A DNA stretch of 48,156 nt from Bacteroidota bacterium (lineage in GTDB: Bacteria; Bacteroidota; Bacteroidia; JABEUT01), in NCBI GenBank assembly GCA_013285805.1, contig JABDGY010000012.1:1-48156 (forward strand), given 5' to 3'. The position numbers and the translations under genes are program-made. The notes below the pieces were generated by a model, which saw only the letters and a program-made list of their open reading frames with translations, searched no databases and had not been told where the DNA came from. Shown in pieces: positions 20,586 through 29,287 of the stretch. Each line of letters opens with the position of its first letter. Position 1 is the first letter of the stretch.

Positions 20586-22487
20586 ATGCAAAAAGACAAA
20601 ACGTCATACGTAGGCCTCTTCCTTATAGCTTTAATATTTTTCGCCTGGATGTTCTGGAACAAGCCAACGGAAAAACAGCTGGCCCGGGAAAAAGCAATAC
20701 ACGATTCAATAACTAATGTTCAGCAAAAAACTGATTCCGTAAAAAATAAAGCGGCTGCGCTTGCTGCCTTACCTAAAGCGCCATTAACCGATTCAGCACG
20801 CATAGCCGATTCATCGTTGGCACTTACCAGGGCACGAACTGAATCAGGCATATTTTACCCTGCGCTTAAAGGAACAGACGAAAATTTTATTCTTGAAAAT
20901 GATTTGCTTAAAGCAACGGTTTCAACCAAAGGCGGCAAAATAAATTCGGTAGAACTGAAAGATTACAAAACCAGCGCAGGGCAGCCGCTCATGCTGTTTT
21001 TCCCTGACCATACACACTTCGGGCTGGTATTAAATGCCTATTCAAAATTCTTCAATACCGACTCATTATATTTTTCGCCTGTAGGGCAACCTGTAACCAG
21101 GGGCGACTCCACTATGTTAACCATGCAGATTAACACCACCGACCCCGGCAAGTACCTGCAATTTATTTACACTGTAAAGAAAGGCAGTTATATGGTGGGC
21201 TGCAAACTGAAAACAGTGGGCATGCAAGGCATTATTCCTTCAAACACCCAACAGATAAGCCTGGAATGGGCAATGCTTACGCCTCAACAGGAAGCCGATA
21301 TTAAAAACGAGCGCGCTAAGGCAACCGTATATTTCAAGTATCACGGCAGCGATGTTGATTTTATAAACCCTGTAAAGGAAGAAAAGAAAGCATTGGCAAC
21401 CGACGTAAGCTGGGTGGCGTTTAAAGAACAGTTCTTCGCATCTATTCTTTCTACCAATGGCCAGTTTGGCAGCCCTGAAGTTAGTTCGTTCAATGCAAAA
21501 GATAACACTCATGTAAAAGAAATGACAGCTTCGGTTACCGTGCCATACACGCATCAGCCAAGCGAATCGTTTGATATGCAGTTTTATTTCGGGCCCAATA
21601 ACTATAAACTGCTGAAAAAATATTCCGATGATAACGATATGCAATATGAAAACCTTATTTACCTGGGCTGGGGTATTTTCAGTTGGGTGAATAAATTTAT
21701 TGTTATTCCTTTATTTAGCTTCCTTAACCAGTTCAACCTTAATTACGGTATAGTTATTCTTATTCTTACCATTGTTATTAAGGCCCTCCTCTTCCCTATT
21801 GCTTTCCGAACCTATGTATCATCGGCTAAAATGCGCATACTGAAACCCGAGCTTGACGAAATAAATAAAAAATTCCCGAAAACGGAAGATGCCATGAAGA
21901 AGCAGCAATCTATTATGGCGCTGTATAAAAAAGCGGGCGTTAACCCTATGGCGGGTTGCTTGCCCATGCTTTTCCAGATACCTATATTATACGCGCTGTT
22001 CAGTTTCTTCCCTGCTTCCATTGAATTGCGCCAGCAGCATTTCCTTTGGGCAACCGACCTTTCCACATACGACTCTGTTTATACATTCCCGAATCACTTC
22101 TCCATTCCTTTATATGGAGACCACATAAGCGTTTTCGCACTGCTTATGACATTGTCGCAATACCTTTACCTTACCGCCAACCAGCAACTGATGGGCAACC
22201 CAGCCACCACCGACCAGATGGGCAAAATGATGAAGTGGATGATGTACCTTATGCCAATTATATTCCTCAACTTCCTTAACAGGTATTCGGCAGCGCTCAG
22301 CTACTACTATTTCCTTGCTAACCTTATTACTTTCGGGCAAACATTCCTGGCACGCAGGTTTATTAACGAAACCGAACTGCACCGCAAAATGCAGGAGAAC
22401 AAAGCCAAGCCTATTAAGCAATCCAAGTTCCAGGCCCGACTCGACCAGATGATGAAGGAACAACAGGCTGCAAGAAGGAAAAAGTAA
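20586..22487 (+). CDS. yidC: Membrane protein insertase YidC (633 aa)
   Basis: Inserts and folds inner-membrane proteins, alone or with SecYEG. Residues about 7-24 form the N-terminal transmembrane helix (LFLIALIFFAWMFW). About 80-350 is the large periplasmic beta-sandwich domain typical of Gram-negative YidC. The conserved 60-kDa insertase core follows (from about 375), with VSSAKMRILKPELDEINKKF and PMAGCLPMLFQIPILYALF. The tail is strongly basic (ending QAARRKK), as in forms that contact the ribosome. A Lys (VIKALLFP) appears to sit where the hydrophilic-groove Arg lies in E. coli. Length is normal for the phylum. The ATG at 20586 is preferred; an in-frame TTG at 20577 is too weak a candidate. 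Confidence 0.97.
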   Translation: MQKDKTSYVGLFLIALIFFAWMFWNKPTEKQLAREKAIHDSITNVQQKTDSVKNKAAALAALPKAPLTDSARIADSSLALTRARTESGIFYPALKGTDENFILENDLLKATVSTKGGKINSVELKDYKTSAGQPLMLFFPDHTHFGLVLNAYSKFFNTDSLYFSPVGQPVTRGDSTMLTMQINTTDPGKYLQFIYTVKKGSYMVGCKLKTVGMQGIIPSNTQQISLEWAMLTPQQEADIKNERAKATVYFKYHGSDVDFINPVKEEKKALATDVSWVAFKEQFFASILSTNGQFGSPEVSSFNAKDNTHVKEMTASVTVPYTHQPSESFDMQFYFGPNNYKLLKKYSDDNDMQYENLIYLGWGIFSWVNKFIVIPLFSFLNQFNLNYGIVILILTIVIKALLFPIAFRTYVSSAKMRILKPELDEINKKFPKTEDAMKKQQSIMALYKKAGVNPMAGCLPMLFQIPILYALFSFFPASIELRQQHFLWATDLSTYDSVYTFPNHFSIPLYGDHISVFALLMTLSQYLYLTANQQLMGNPATTDQMGKMMKWMMYLMPIIFLNFLNRYSAALSYYYFLANLITFGQTFLARRFINETELHRKMQENKAKPIKQSKFQARLDQMMKEQQAARRKK

Positions 22488-22571
22488 TATCCCGCTGTTT
22501 TACGTCTTGTTTTCGACTGATATTTACGTATCGGATAAATCCATATAATTGCAAAAAAATTACTACTTGTT

Positions 22572-23105
22572 ATGAAAAAGGTATTATTACTTACCACCTT
22601 GATAATTTCATGCCATTTATTTGCTAAGCAAAAAAACGATACTATTATTTCTGCCTCCAAAGGCACAATAATATGTAAAATAAAAACCGTTGAAAATGAA
22701 AACATCTATTACTATGTAGGCGATGTTTGCAAATTTATTTCGCTTAGCGATGTAAGCTATTATAGCGGCCACGGAAAGGTTAACCATAATTTTGACAGTA
22801 AACATACTCCCCAATGGCAATATAAACCCGACAGCAATAAATATACTGAACTTGTGTGCATACCACATTTAAGTATAGCAGGTGTATTGTTAGCCGGAGA
22901 AGTAAATCCGGCCCAGCGATTCTTTATTTATGTAAATGCAAATTCAGACTCGGCCACCAATAAAAGCCTTACACCTTTTATTTATCCGATCGACGCGCTT
23001 AATTTCTTTGCAAAAAAAGGATTTGACCTGAAATATATCTACTCCGTTTATGAGGGTACAAGTAAAGACCTTGAAATAAGGCACTATATTCTTGAAAAGA
23101 ATTAG
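22572..23105 (+). CDS. Small exported protein of unknown function (177 aa)
   Basis: Not recognised. The first 18 residues (MKKVLLLTTLIISCHLFA) look like a signal peptide; the Cys at 14 is not in a convincing lipobox. The body has short beta-prone strands (GTIICKIKTVENENIYY), a pattern common in small Bacteroidota envelope proteins, with no catalytic motif evident. It lies 84 bp after yidC on the same strand, and its stop overlaps the end of the convergent DedA gene by 4 bp. It could be co-transcribed with yidC; no terminator was seen between them. Confidence 0.75.
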   Translation: MKKVLLLTTLIISCHLFAKQKNDTIISASKGTIICKIKTVENENIYYYVGDVCKFISLSDVSYYSGHGKVNHNFDSKHTPQWQYKPDSNKYTELVCIPHLSIAGVLLAGEVNPAQRFFIYVNANSDSATNKSLTPFIYPIDALNFFAKKGFDLKYIYSVYEGTSKDLEIRHYILEKN

Positions 23106-23707
23106 TTTTCTTTGAGTTGTCTGCGCCTGAAGTAGCGGCCAACAAAAATAATTCCAACCAGCAGAACTGCTGCAACAATTATATGTTCAACGGCCCCTGC
23201 ATCTTTCATGGCTATGCTCCAGTAAGGGCCAAGCAAATAACCAAGCAGAACAAGGCCACTGTTCCATGTAATGGAAGTAATAATGATTGCCGTAAGCATT
23301 TTTTTGCGGTCGAGACCAACCATTCCTGCCACTACCGGTACATAGCCACGAATAAAAGGAGTATAACGCGCAATGTAAATACCTACCATTCCGCGTTTGT
23401 TCATGCGGTTTTTCATTCGTTCAATATTTTCGCCCTTTAGTGGTATCCAGCGCGGGCTGTGCTCGGTAATCCATTTGCTGAATGAATAAAAAAGGAAATA
23501 GATAAGCGACGATCCCAGAATATCGGCCACTATGGAAGAACCTGCCGACTGAAAAAAACCGAAAATGCCTGTATATGAAAGATACCCGCAGAAAATAAGC
23601 ATCAGTTCATTGGTGGCAGGATTGGGTATGCCTATCTGCTGCAGGAAAACCAGCAGGAATATGGCCATGTAGCCATGTTCGTTTAAAAATTGTGATACTT
23701 GCTCCAT
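23102..23707 (-). CDS. DedA family membrane protein 1 (201 aa)
   Basis: DedA/SNARE-associated family (PF09335-type): polytopic inner-membrane proteins, some of which flip lipid carriers such as undecaprenyl phosphate or phosphatidylethanolamine, and which affect envelope integrity. Visible signatures are an N-terminal helix with FLQQIGIPNPATNEL (re-entrant loop), GSSLIYFLFY, the conserved segment ARYTPFIRGYVPVVAG carrying the functionally important Arg, and a C-terminal helix followed by a basic tail (RYFRRRQLKEN). Its substrate cannot be told from sequence. The paralogue immediately upstream shares the same layout, so this is a tandem duplication. Confidence 0.92.
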   Translation of the reverse strand: MEQVSQFLNEHGYMAIFLLVFLQQIGIPNPATNELMLIFCGYLSYTGIFGFFQSAGSSIVADILGSSLIYFLFYSFSKWITEHSPRWIPLKGENIERMKNRMNKRGMVGIYIARYTPFIRGYVPVVAGMVGLDRKKMLTAIIITSITWNSGLVLLGYLLGPYWSIAMKDAGAVEHIIVAAVLLVGIIFVGRYFRRRQLKEN

Positions 23708-23778
23708 CCCTCTGATTTTTTTTTGGGGATAGCGAATATATTAAATTATTGTTACGTTGGTGTTAACGGAGGGTTAAA

Positions 23779-24396
23779 TCACTTATCTTCCTCTAATTGC
23801 CTGCGTGTAAAATACCTGCCTACAACAATGAACAAAATTGAAACCACTACTAAAACTATAACATTTTCAACCGCGCCTGCATCCTTAATAACCTTGTTCC
23901 AGTAAGGGCCGAGCAGCATGCCAACCAGTACAAGCCCTCCGCTCCATGTTACAGCCGATATAATTACCGTGCTTAAGAATTTTTTGCGCTCCATGTGTAT
24001 CATGCCGGCCACTACCGACACATAGCCCCGCAGAAAGGGAGTGAGCCTGCCTATGTATATGCTCCACAATCCGCGTTTCAATACATGCTTTTTCAATCGC
24101 TCTATTGTTTTTCCTGTAAATGGTATCCACTTGGGGCTATGTTCAAGTATCCATTTACTAAAGGAAAAGAAAACAAAATATAAAATGGAAGTACCAATAA
24201 AATCGGCTGAAATGGAGATAACAACTACTTTATAGAAATTGAGTACTCCTGTGTAACACAGGTAGCCGCTGAATAATAAAACAAGTTCGTTGGTTATAGG
24301 GTTGGGAATCCCGAGCTCCTGCAGAAAGACAAAAGCAAAAATTGCATAATACCCGTACCTGGAAAGGAAATCGGCTAGTTCCGGTAATTTATCCAT
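23779..24396 (-). CDS. DedA family membrane protein 2 (205 aa)
   Basis: Same family as the neighbour at 23102-23707, with matching motifs: FLQELGIPNPITNEL, GTSILYFVFFSFSKWILEHSPKWIPF, GRLTPFLRGYVSVVAG and the tail RYFTRRQLEEDK. Gene order and a 71-bp gap on the same strand suggest the two are co-transcribed, this one first. Conservation is highest in the loop and Arg motifs and lower in the second and last helices. Whether the two proteins form a heteromer or handle different lipids is unknown. Confidence 0.92.
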   Translation of the reverse strand: MDKLPELADFLSRYGYYAIFAFVFLQELGIPNPITNELVLLFSGYLCYTGVLNFYKVVVISISADFIGTSILYFVFFSFSKWILEHSPKWIPFTGKTIERLKKHVLKRGLWSIYIGRLTPFLRGYVSVVAGMIHMERKKFLSTVIISAVTWSGGLVLVGMLLGPYWNKVIKDAGAVENVIVLVVVSILFIVVGRYFTRRQLEEDK

Positions 24397-24409
24397 TAAC
24401 TAAAGACAG

Positions 24410-24515
24410 ATTTGACGATTTGTTAATTTGATGATTTGATAATTATTTAAGGCATCATGTTTTTCATTATCAAATGGGCACATCATCAAATTATCAAATT
24501 GGTTTTTTGGTTTGT
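24410..24515. repeat. Intergenic imperfect inverted repeat built from TTTGATGATTTGATAAT
   Basis: AATTTGATGATTTGATAAT (24425-24443) faces ATTATCAAAT, then an 8-nt interruption, then CATCAAATTATCAAATT (about 24475-24511). The left arm is itself a run of related short words (ATTTGACG, ATTTGTTA, ATTTGATG, ATTTGATA). It lies between the DedA start and the glycosyltransferase stop and could fold into a long AT-rich hairpin. Confidence 0.65.
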
Positions 24516-24559
24516 CTAAAATAGATATTTTATCTAACCAGTACGTTAACAGCTATATT

Positions 24560-25717
24560 TCATTGGGCAGCTTCCCTGTAAGGGCCTTTCTGCCCGCTAA
24601 GTTGTTTTACATTATCAACTTGCAGCACACTTTTAATTTGCTTTATAATTAGCCTTGAAGATTGGTCGGCCCAGTTACGGAACACCTGCCCGTCTTTAGT
24701 ATAGGTTGAAAGAAATTGCAGGAACTTATCGATATTGAATGCGCTGTCGTAAATGCCATTTCCGGTTTTAGCCGCGTCGCGCGAATTGCAAAACTGCTCG
24801 TAATGATTTTCAACAGGCACCATAAATACGGGCTTGCCCATATACATGGCCTCGCAAACCGACTCAAATCCTGCGGTGCTTACAACACCTTTGGCATTCG
24901 CCATCATATCTAAAAACAGCTTGTCGTTCAATGCATGAAAAGTCAGGGTATCGTCGTATTTATACACTTCGCCCATATCTTTTTTATCGGTAAAGCAGTG
25001 AAGTACAACGCCCGGGTTTGATTGGTGCCATTTAATAATATCCTCCATGTAACCGCTGTTCAGTATGTATATAAGCAGGTAATTATCCTTACCCACGGGG
25101 TGAGATACGGCCTCGTGCCTCAGCAATGGAGGAACCACATATATTGAGTTTTCCACGTTATCGGGGAAAGGATAAAAAGACAGCGCCAGTTTTTTAGTAG
25201 CGCGCGCTGCAGTAAACCTTGTGTATTGTTTAAGAATTACTGCGCCTAGCTTATCTTCACTCGGCATTATAAAGCCTTCATGCAAAAACATAAACTGATG
25301 CCCGATTGCAACCATAGGCACCGCAGGCTTATGCAGCAAATAATATAACCCGCATAGCGGTTCGTAAAAATTAATAATTATATCGGGCTTATGCTCCTCT
25401 ATCTTCTCACCAATTACTTTCAGGCTTTTAATAAAGCGCGGTACGTAGCTAAGGTTTTTCAGGAAAGTGGTAAACGACTTTATCTTTTTCCCTTGTTTAC
25501 CCGATGTCATATTCGGGCTGTCGATTCCGGTTACGGGTACGCCTATTTTCTCAAAATAAAAATCGGGGATTTTTCTGTATTTGCTTTTCCCAATCAGCAC
25601 TTCGCAAACTTCTATCCCGGCAGCCTCAAGAATCTGTTTCATTGAAATAGACTGTGTCATATGGCCGCGGCCCTCGCCTTGAACAAAAAACAGGCATTTT
25701 TTACGGTGTACTATCAT
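24560..25717 (-). CDS. MurG-like glycosyltransferase (385 aa)
   Basis: GT-B fold glycosyltransferase of the Glyco_trans_1_3/MurG-like type. The N-terminal Rossmann half begins with FVQGEGRGHMTQ (residues 11-22), the glycine loop of this superfamily. The C-terminal half carries VSTAGFESVCEAMYMGKP and PVENHYEQFCN, the usual nucleotide-sugar site region. The acceptor may be a lipid or an undecaprenyl-linked intermediate; the exact substrate is unknown. No transmembrane helix, so cytoplasmic or peripheral. It is followed on the same strand by the two DedA genes, after a 160-bp spacer holding an inverted repeat, so shared transcription is uncertain. Confidence 0.85.
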   Translation of the reverse strand: MIVHRKKCLFFVQGEGRGHMTQSISMKQILEAAGIEVCEVLIGKSKYRKIPDFYFEKIGVPVTGIDSPNMTSGKQGKKIKSFTTFLKNLSYVPRFIKSLKVIGEKIEEHKPDIIINFYEPLCGLYYLLHKPAVPMVAIGHQFMFLHEGFIMPSEDKLGAVILKQYTRFTAARATKKLALSFYPFPDNVENSIYVVPPLLRHEAVSHPVGKDNYLLIYILNSGYMEDIIKWHQSNPGVVLHCFTDKKDMGEVYKYDDTLTFHALNDKLFLDMMANAKGVVSTAGFESVCEAMYMGKPVFMVPVENHYEQFCNSRDAAKTGNGIYDSAFNIDKFLQFLSTYTKDGQVFRNWADQSSRLIIKQIKSVLQVDNVKQLSGQKGPYREAAQ

Positions 25718-25832
25718 GGTGCCCTTTTTTGGTTAGACTACTAAACTTTCAATTGGATTAATTATTGCCTTCTACTATATAGATGACCCGGTGACGTATA
25801 TGGTTGGGAGGGTGTTTATAATAAGTGAAGCT

Positions 25833-25850
25833 GAATGACAAATGTCATTC
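25833..25850. promoter_or_regulatory. Palindromic operator, TGAC-N4-GTCA type
   Basis: GAATGACAAATGTCATTC is an 8-bp inverted repeat around a 2-nt spacer. The TGAC-N4-GTCA core resembles half-sites of CRP/FNR-family regulators (consensus TTGAC-N4-GTCAA for DNR/HcpR-like members). It is centred about 86 bp before the lipoprotein ATG, compatible with an upstream activator site. A near-match -7 box, TAACATTG, lies at 25893. Confidence 0.6.
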
Positions 25851-25927
25851 CCCATTATGATGGTTATCAGGGCAAGGGCAAAGCTTGTATTGTAACATTG
25901 TAGTAAATATTTAAACGAACAAAACCC

Positions 25928-26314
25928 ATGAAAACTACACTGAAACTCACCCTACTCATAGCCGTTATCTCCCTGGCAAGTTGTGCTAAAAAACAAAGTG
26001 CCCGGGAATTGCTGAAAGATGACAACATGCGGGGCGATATTATGACTGCCATTTGTAACGACAGCAATATGACAAACGAAATGATTAACCGCATGAGCAC
26101 CACAGGTGCATCGCAAAAAATGCTGCCCATGAGTTGCAATATGCTGGGTAAAATTATGAGCAGCGATATAATGCGGAAGGACACTATGTTGCAGAATACG
26201 GTAATGAGCGGTATGCTGAACCTTATTGCAAAAGATTCGATACTGTGCGACAAAACTTGCGACCAGATGAACCAGACCCCAAGCATTAAACGAATACTTG
26301 AAAAGAAACACTAA
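25928..26314 (+). CDS. Met/Cys-rich small lipoprotein of unknown function (128 aa)
   Basis: The signal peptide ends in a lipobox (ISLASC, Cys at residue 19), so the protein is an envelope lipoprotein. The mature part is predicted helical, with 14 methionines and 4 further cysteines in about 110 residues, spaced as xxM repeats (DNM, DIM, SNM, NEM, NRM, KIM, DTM). Such composition can reflect soft-metal binding (Cu or Ag), but no known copper motif is recognised, so this is a hypothesis. It lies 19 bp before the universal stress protein and is very likely co-transcribed with it. The palindromic operator upstream suggests redox- or stress-linked control. Confidence 0.8.
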   Translation: MKTTLKLTLLIAVISLASCAKKQSARELLKDDNMRGDIMTAICNDSNMTNEMINRMSTTGASQKMLPMSCNMLGKIMSSDIMRKDTMLQNTVMSGMLNLIAKDSILCDKTCDQMNQTPSIKRILEKKH

Positions 26315-26333
26315 TTATTAAACCTTAAACACT

Positions 26334-27254
26334 ATGAGCTCTCTGAATTTCAAAAAAACCCTCGTTCCAATCGACTTTTCCGAAACCGCATTGCGGGCTG
26401 TTGAACATGCCACCTTACTGGCAAAAAAGAACAACGCGGAAATTACATTCATACACGTGGAAGAACCAAAGAGCATGAACTTCGCGCATACCGCAAGTAA
26501 TTTTAACATGCCCGTTGACACCGACTTTGTGCACAGGCAGAAAATAGCCGATGCGGAAGAACGTGTTGAAGAAGAAATGACAGAAGCGCTGAAGGGCCTT
26601 GAAAACAAAATAAAAAGGCAGAAAATTGCCGTAGCTGACTCAATAATTGAGACAGGCAAAATATCGAAAAAAATTGCCGCAACCGCAAAAAAAATACAGG
26701 CCGATATTATTGTTATGGGTACCCACGGAGCAAGCGGGATGCGTGAATTTATGGTGGGCAGCAACACCTATAAGGTAATAAGCGAGTCACATATTCCCGT
26801 ATTATCTATACGCGAGGAATTTATTGTACCGGGCTTTAAAAACATTCTGCTACCCTTTATTGATGCCCCACACATGCGCGAACATGTTGACTATGCTATA
26901 AAGCTGGCAAAAATATATGGCGCTACGCTTAATATACTTGGCATTGATAATGAAAGGAATCCTGACCATTTCAGAAAAGTGCGCCGCGAAGCTGAGCAGA
27001 TTAAGGGATTTGCCGACAAGGCAAACGTTAAATCGACTATTGATGTATTTCCCTCTTCATATATGAATGAGTTTATTATGGGCTATGGCGAAAAGAAAAA
27101 AGTAGATTTGATTGTTATTATGGCTGATATCAATAAAGTGGGGGTTATGCAATATTTAACCGGCCCTGTGGTGCAGCAAATTGTAAATCATTCGCCAATA
27201 CCTGTACTCAGCATTCCTATGCACTTTAACCCGAAATTATCGCCTTATGCGTAA
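26334..27254 (+). CDS. Tandem universal stress protein (UspA family, 306 aa)
   Basis: Two Usp domains in tandem. Domain 1 (about 5-160) keeps the ATP-binding signature G-x2-G-x9-G-S (GTHGASG...VGS) and ends IPVLSI. Domain 2 (about 165-300) ends IPVLSI as well but has MADINKVG where the glycine loop should be, so it probably does not bind ATP in the same way. An extra helical segment within domain 1 (AEERVEEEMTEALKGLENKIK) lengthens it. Cytoplasmic stress-response protein; two-domain forms of about 280-310 aa are common in Bacteroidota. Second gene of a two-gene operon with the Met-rich lipoprotein. Confidence 0.93.
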   Translation: MSSLNFKKTLVPIDFSETALRAVEHATLLAKKNNAEITFIHVEEPKSMNFAHTASNFNMPVDTDFVHRQKIADAEERVEEEMTEALKGLENKIKRQKIAVADSIIETGKISKKIAATAKKIQADIIVMGTHGASGMREFMVGSNTYKVISESHIPVLSIREEFIVPGFKNILLPFIDAPHMREHVDYAIKLAKIYGATLNILGIDNERNPDHFRKVRREAEQIKGFADKANVKSTIDVFPSSYMNEFIMGYGEKKKVDLIVIMADINKVGVMQYLTGPVVQQIVNHSPIPVLSIPMHFNPKLSPYA

Positions 27255-27314
27255 GTATTAAAACGACTAAAGGCATTATAATAATTATGCAGAAGAAAAT
27301 GCAATTCAGGCCTT

Positions 27315-28028
27315 CTACTTAAAGAATATTTTCTTTGAAAGTTCTTCTTTAAAAGTTGTACTTAGGGTAACCTCGGCGGGCAGTTCTTTGCAGATTTCAG
27401 TGTTTAATACAACACTATCATGCCCCACTGAATTTATGCAATCTATGGCTACCATGTTACTCCTGTTTACCTGTATCAGTTGAGGTGCCCTTACTTTCAG
27501 TTCGTTAAAGGTATAGTCCATAAAAGTAAATCTTATTCCCCCTTTTAAAATCACCTGCTTATTGCGCGGGTCAACTTCATCAACATTTACAAATAATATA
27601 TCAGCCAACTGTATTTTGACTTTCTTCCTGCACTCCGCCACATTAAAAAGGGCATATTCAACTTGGCTCAGTATAAGTCTCGCCGCCTTTTCCAATGCCT
27701 GGTCAAGTCTTTTTTTAAGAAAAGGCTTCGTAACCACATCAATAGGGTTCAGGCCCAGGGCTTCTGCAAGTTTATCTTCACTGGCCGTAAGAAAAATTAC
27801 AGGTTTTTTACCGATTAATTGCGCTACCGAAATACCGTTCAGGCCCGGCATATTTATATCGAGTATACACAGGTCGAAATCAAGGGTATATAAGGTCTTA
27901 ATAAACTCGTTTGAGCTTCTGAAGTTGTACTTTATTTCTACTGTAGGCGAATCAATGTAATATTCCTTTAGGTCATCGTGAATATGTAAATCGTCGTCAA
28001 CTACAGCAATTTTTATCCTGCTATGCAT
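27315..28028 (-). CDS. LytTR-family response regulator 1 (237 aa)
   Basis: N-terminal receiver domain (about 5-120): acidic cluster DDD at 11-13, phospho-acceptor Asp57 in LCILDINMPG, Thr81 and Lys101 (VTKPF). C-terminal LytTR DNA-binding domain (about 135-230) with QVNRSNMVAIDCIN. The linker resembles that of PypR/LytT regulators. No histidine kinase lies beside it, so the partner must be elsewhere. Transcribed alone, toward the convergent usp gene. Confidence 0.92.
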   Translation of the reverse strand: MHSRIKIAVVDDDLHIHDDLKEYYIDSPTVEIKYNFRSSNEFIKTLYTLDFDLCILDINMPGLNGISVAQLIGKKPVIFLTASEDKLAEALGLNPIDVVTKPFLKKRLDQALEKAARLILSQVEYALFNVAECRKKVKIQLADILFVNVDEVDPRNKQVILKGGIRFTFMDYTFNELKVRAPQLIQVNRSNMVAIDCINSVGHDSVVLNTEICKELPAEVTLSTTFKEELSKKIFFK

Positions 28029-28682
28029 GGAGTTTCATAGAATTTAAATTGTGGTAACCAATACTAATCGCGCAGCTAAATTCATCAAAACATAGTACCC
28101 TTTGCAGCGCCATAATAGCAAAAGTAGCTATACACCTAAGGAACACCATGTTGTATTTACTACTATGTAATGAACTGCATTTAGGCATGTTTCTGGGGTT
28201 TCGGAGTTTAGTTTTAATTGGTATTATAAAAAACGCAATTACTTGCTATTTTTCGGTTTTAAAATAGTGGCACAAAAAGTTATATATTATGAATAGAGAT
28301 AGAACAGGATTAATCTTCATCATTTTCAGCACAATTCGGTACAAAAGCCCTTAAACACCCACCTGTATGAGTATTCTGCGCTTATATACGTAGCATTTCT
28401 ACTTAACACGAAACTATAATTTCTTCTCTTACCATGTATTTAAAAAACTAATATATGTAACGAGTTGGCAATTTCATGTAATGAAATTTATTTGTAAGAA
28501 AACCAAATATACCTGTGTGACTACTGACAAATCCTTTAGAAAAGCACTAAGTACGCCTTTGGGTTAATGTAATGACATTAGAACTTTCTAATGTATTAAG
28601 ATACAACAGGTTGTAATTACGCATAGGTTATATAAGCAATGTGTTACTTCAGAGGGTACTATTTTCTTTCTGCTGAAAAGTA
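28029..28682. other. 650-bp gap between LytTR regulator 1 and the 134-aa unknown
   Basis: AT-rich, no ORF above about 25 codons with a plausible start, no tRNA-like fold or clear terminator. The part nearest 28029 must carry the promoter of the regulator (minus strand). The rest is unexplained and is unusually long compared with neighbouring gaps. Confidence 0.45.
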
Positions 28683-29087
28683 CTATGTTATAGTTACTGC
28701 CTGTTTATCATTTAAGTTATGCTTCCCTAATAGTATTGATTTTACTTTATCATATTGCCAGTTACAATCACTTCCTATTATTGTATACCTATTAATTTCT
28801 TTCAAAAATTGAGCAAACATTCTTTCGTTCTTAAGATTTTCATCTTCGCTGCCTATAACATCCACTCCTTCAATAAGGAATATTAATCCCTGGTTTTCTG
28901 CCAGATCAATCCTGTGCTGCAATATTATCAGTGTGGCACTTATAAGATTCAGTCCGGGTTGTTGTTTCATTAACACATTTTGAAAATGCGATAATTGCTG
29001 GGAGTCGAAAGAAATTTCCTCCCATTTTGTATTTATGTTGTCTCCATTTATACTTACAATACCGGTAAGTACTCTTTTTCTTTCCAT
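28683..29087 (-). CDS. Unknown cytoplasmic protein between two LytTR regulators (134 aa)
   Basis: Not recognised. The start is taken at MERKRVLTG; an in-frame ATG 14 codons upstream (29129) would give 148 aa with an odd extension. There is no signal peptide and no membrane helix. The middle alternates helix and strand (LNLISATLIILQHRIDL, LIFLIEGVDVIG, RYTIIGSDCNW), suggesting a small alpha/beta domain. The position between two orphan response regulators raises the possibility of a signalling partner, but no domain supports this directly. Confidence 0.6.
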   Translation of the reverse strand: MERKRVLTGIVSINGDNINTKWEEISFDSQQLSHFQNVLMKQQPGLNLISATLIILQHRIDLAENQGLIFLIEGVDVIGSEDENLKNERMFAQFLKEINRYTIIGSDCNWQYDKVKSILLGKHNLNDKQAVTIT

Positions 29088-29287
29088 ACTGTAGTATTGA
29101 TTTTTTATCGCTTGAACGTGAAAATACACTGAAAGGTTTTAGTTTCCCGGATAGATTCGGTAAGCCCATCCAAACTATCGTTTAACCTGTTTTATTCGTT
29201 GGTAGAAAAATACACTTTTCATACCAATCAAAGCCTCCCTGTAACAGACAGGTTTAAGCATAATGGAAAACCCTTAATTGCAACTTT

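Noticed and set aside
25867-26286. 139-aa minus-strand ORF opposite the Met-rich lipoprotein
   Set aside because: Antisense shadow; the plus-strand frame has a lipobox and operon spacing with usp.
28289-28354. 21-codon plus-strand ORF in the 650-bp gap
   Set aside because: Too short, no leader or conserved feature; likely chance.
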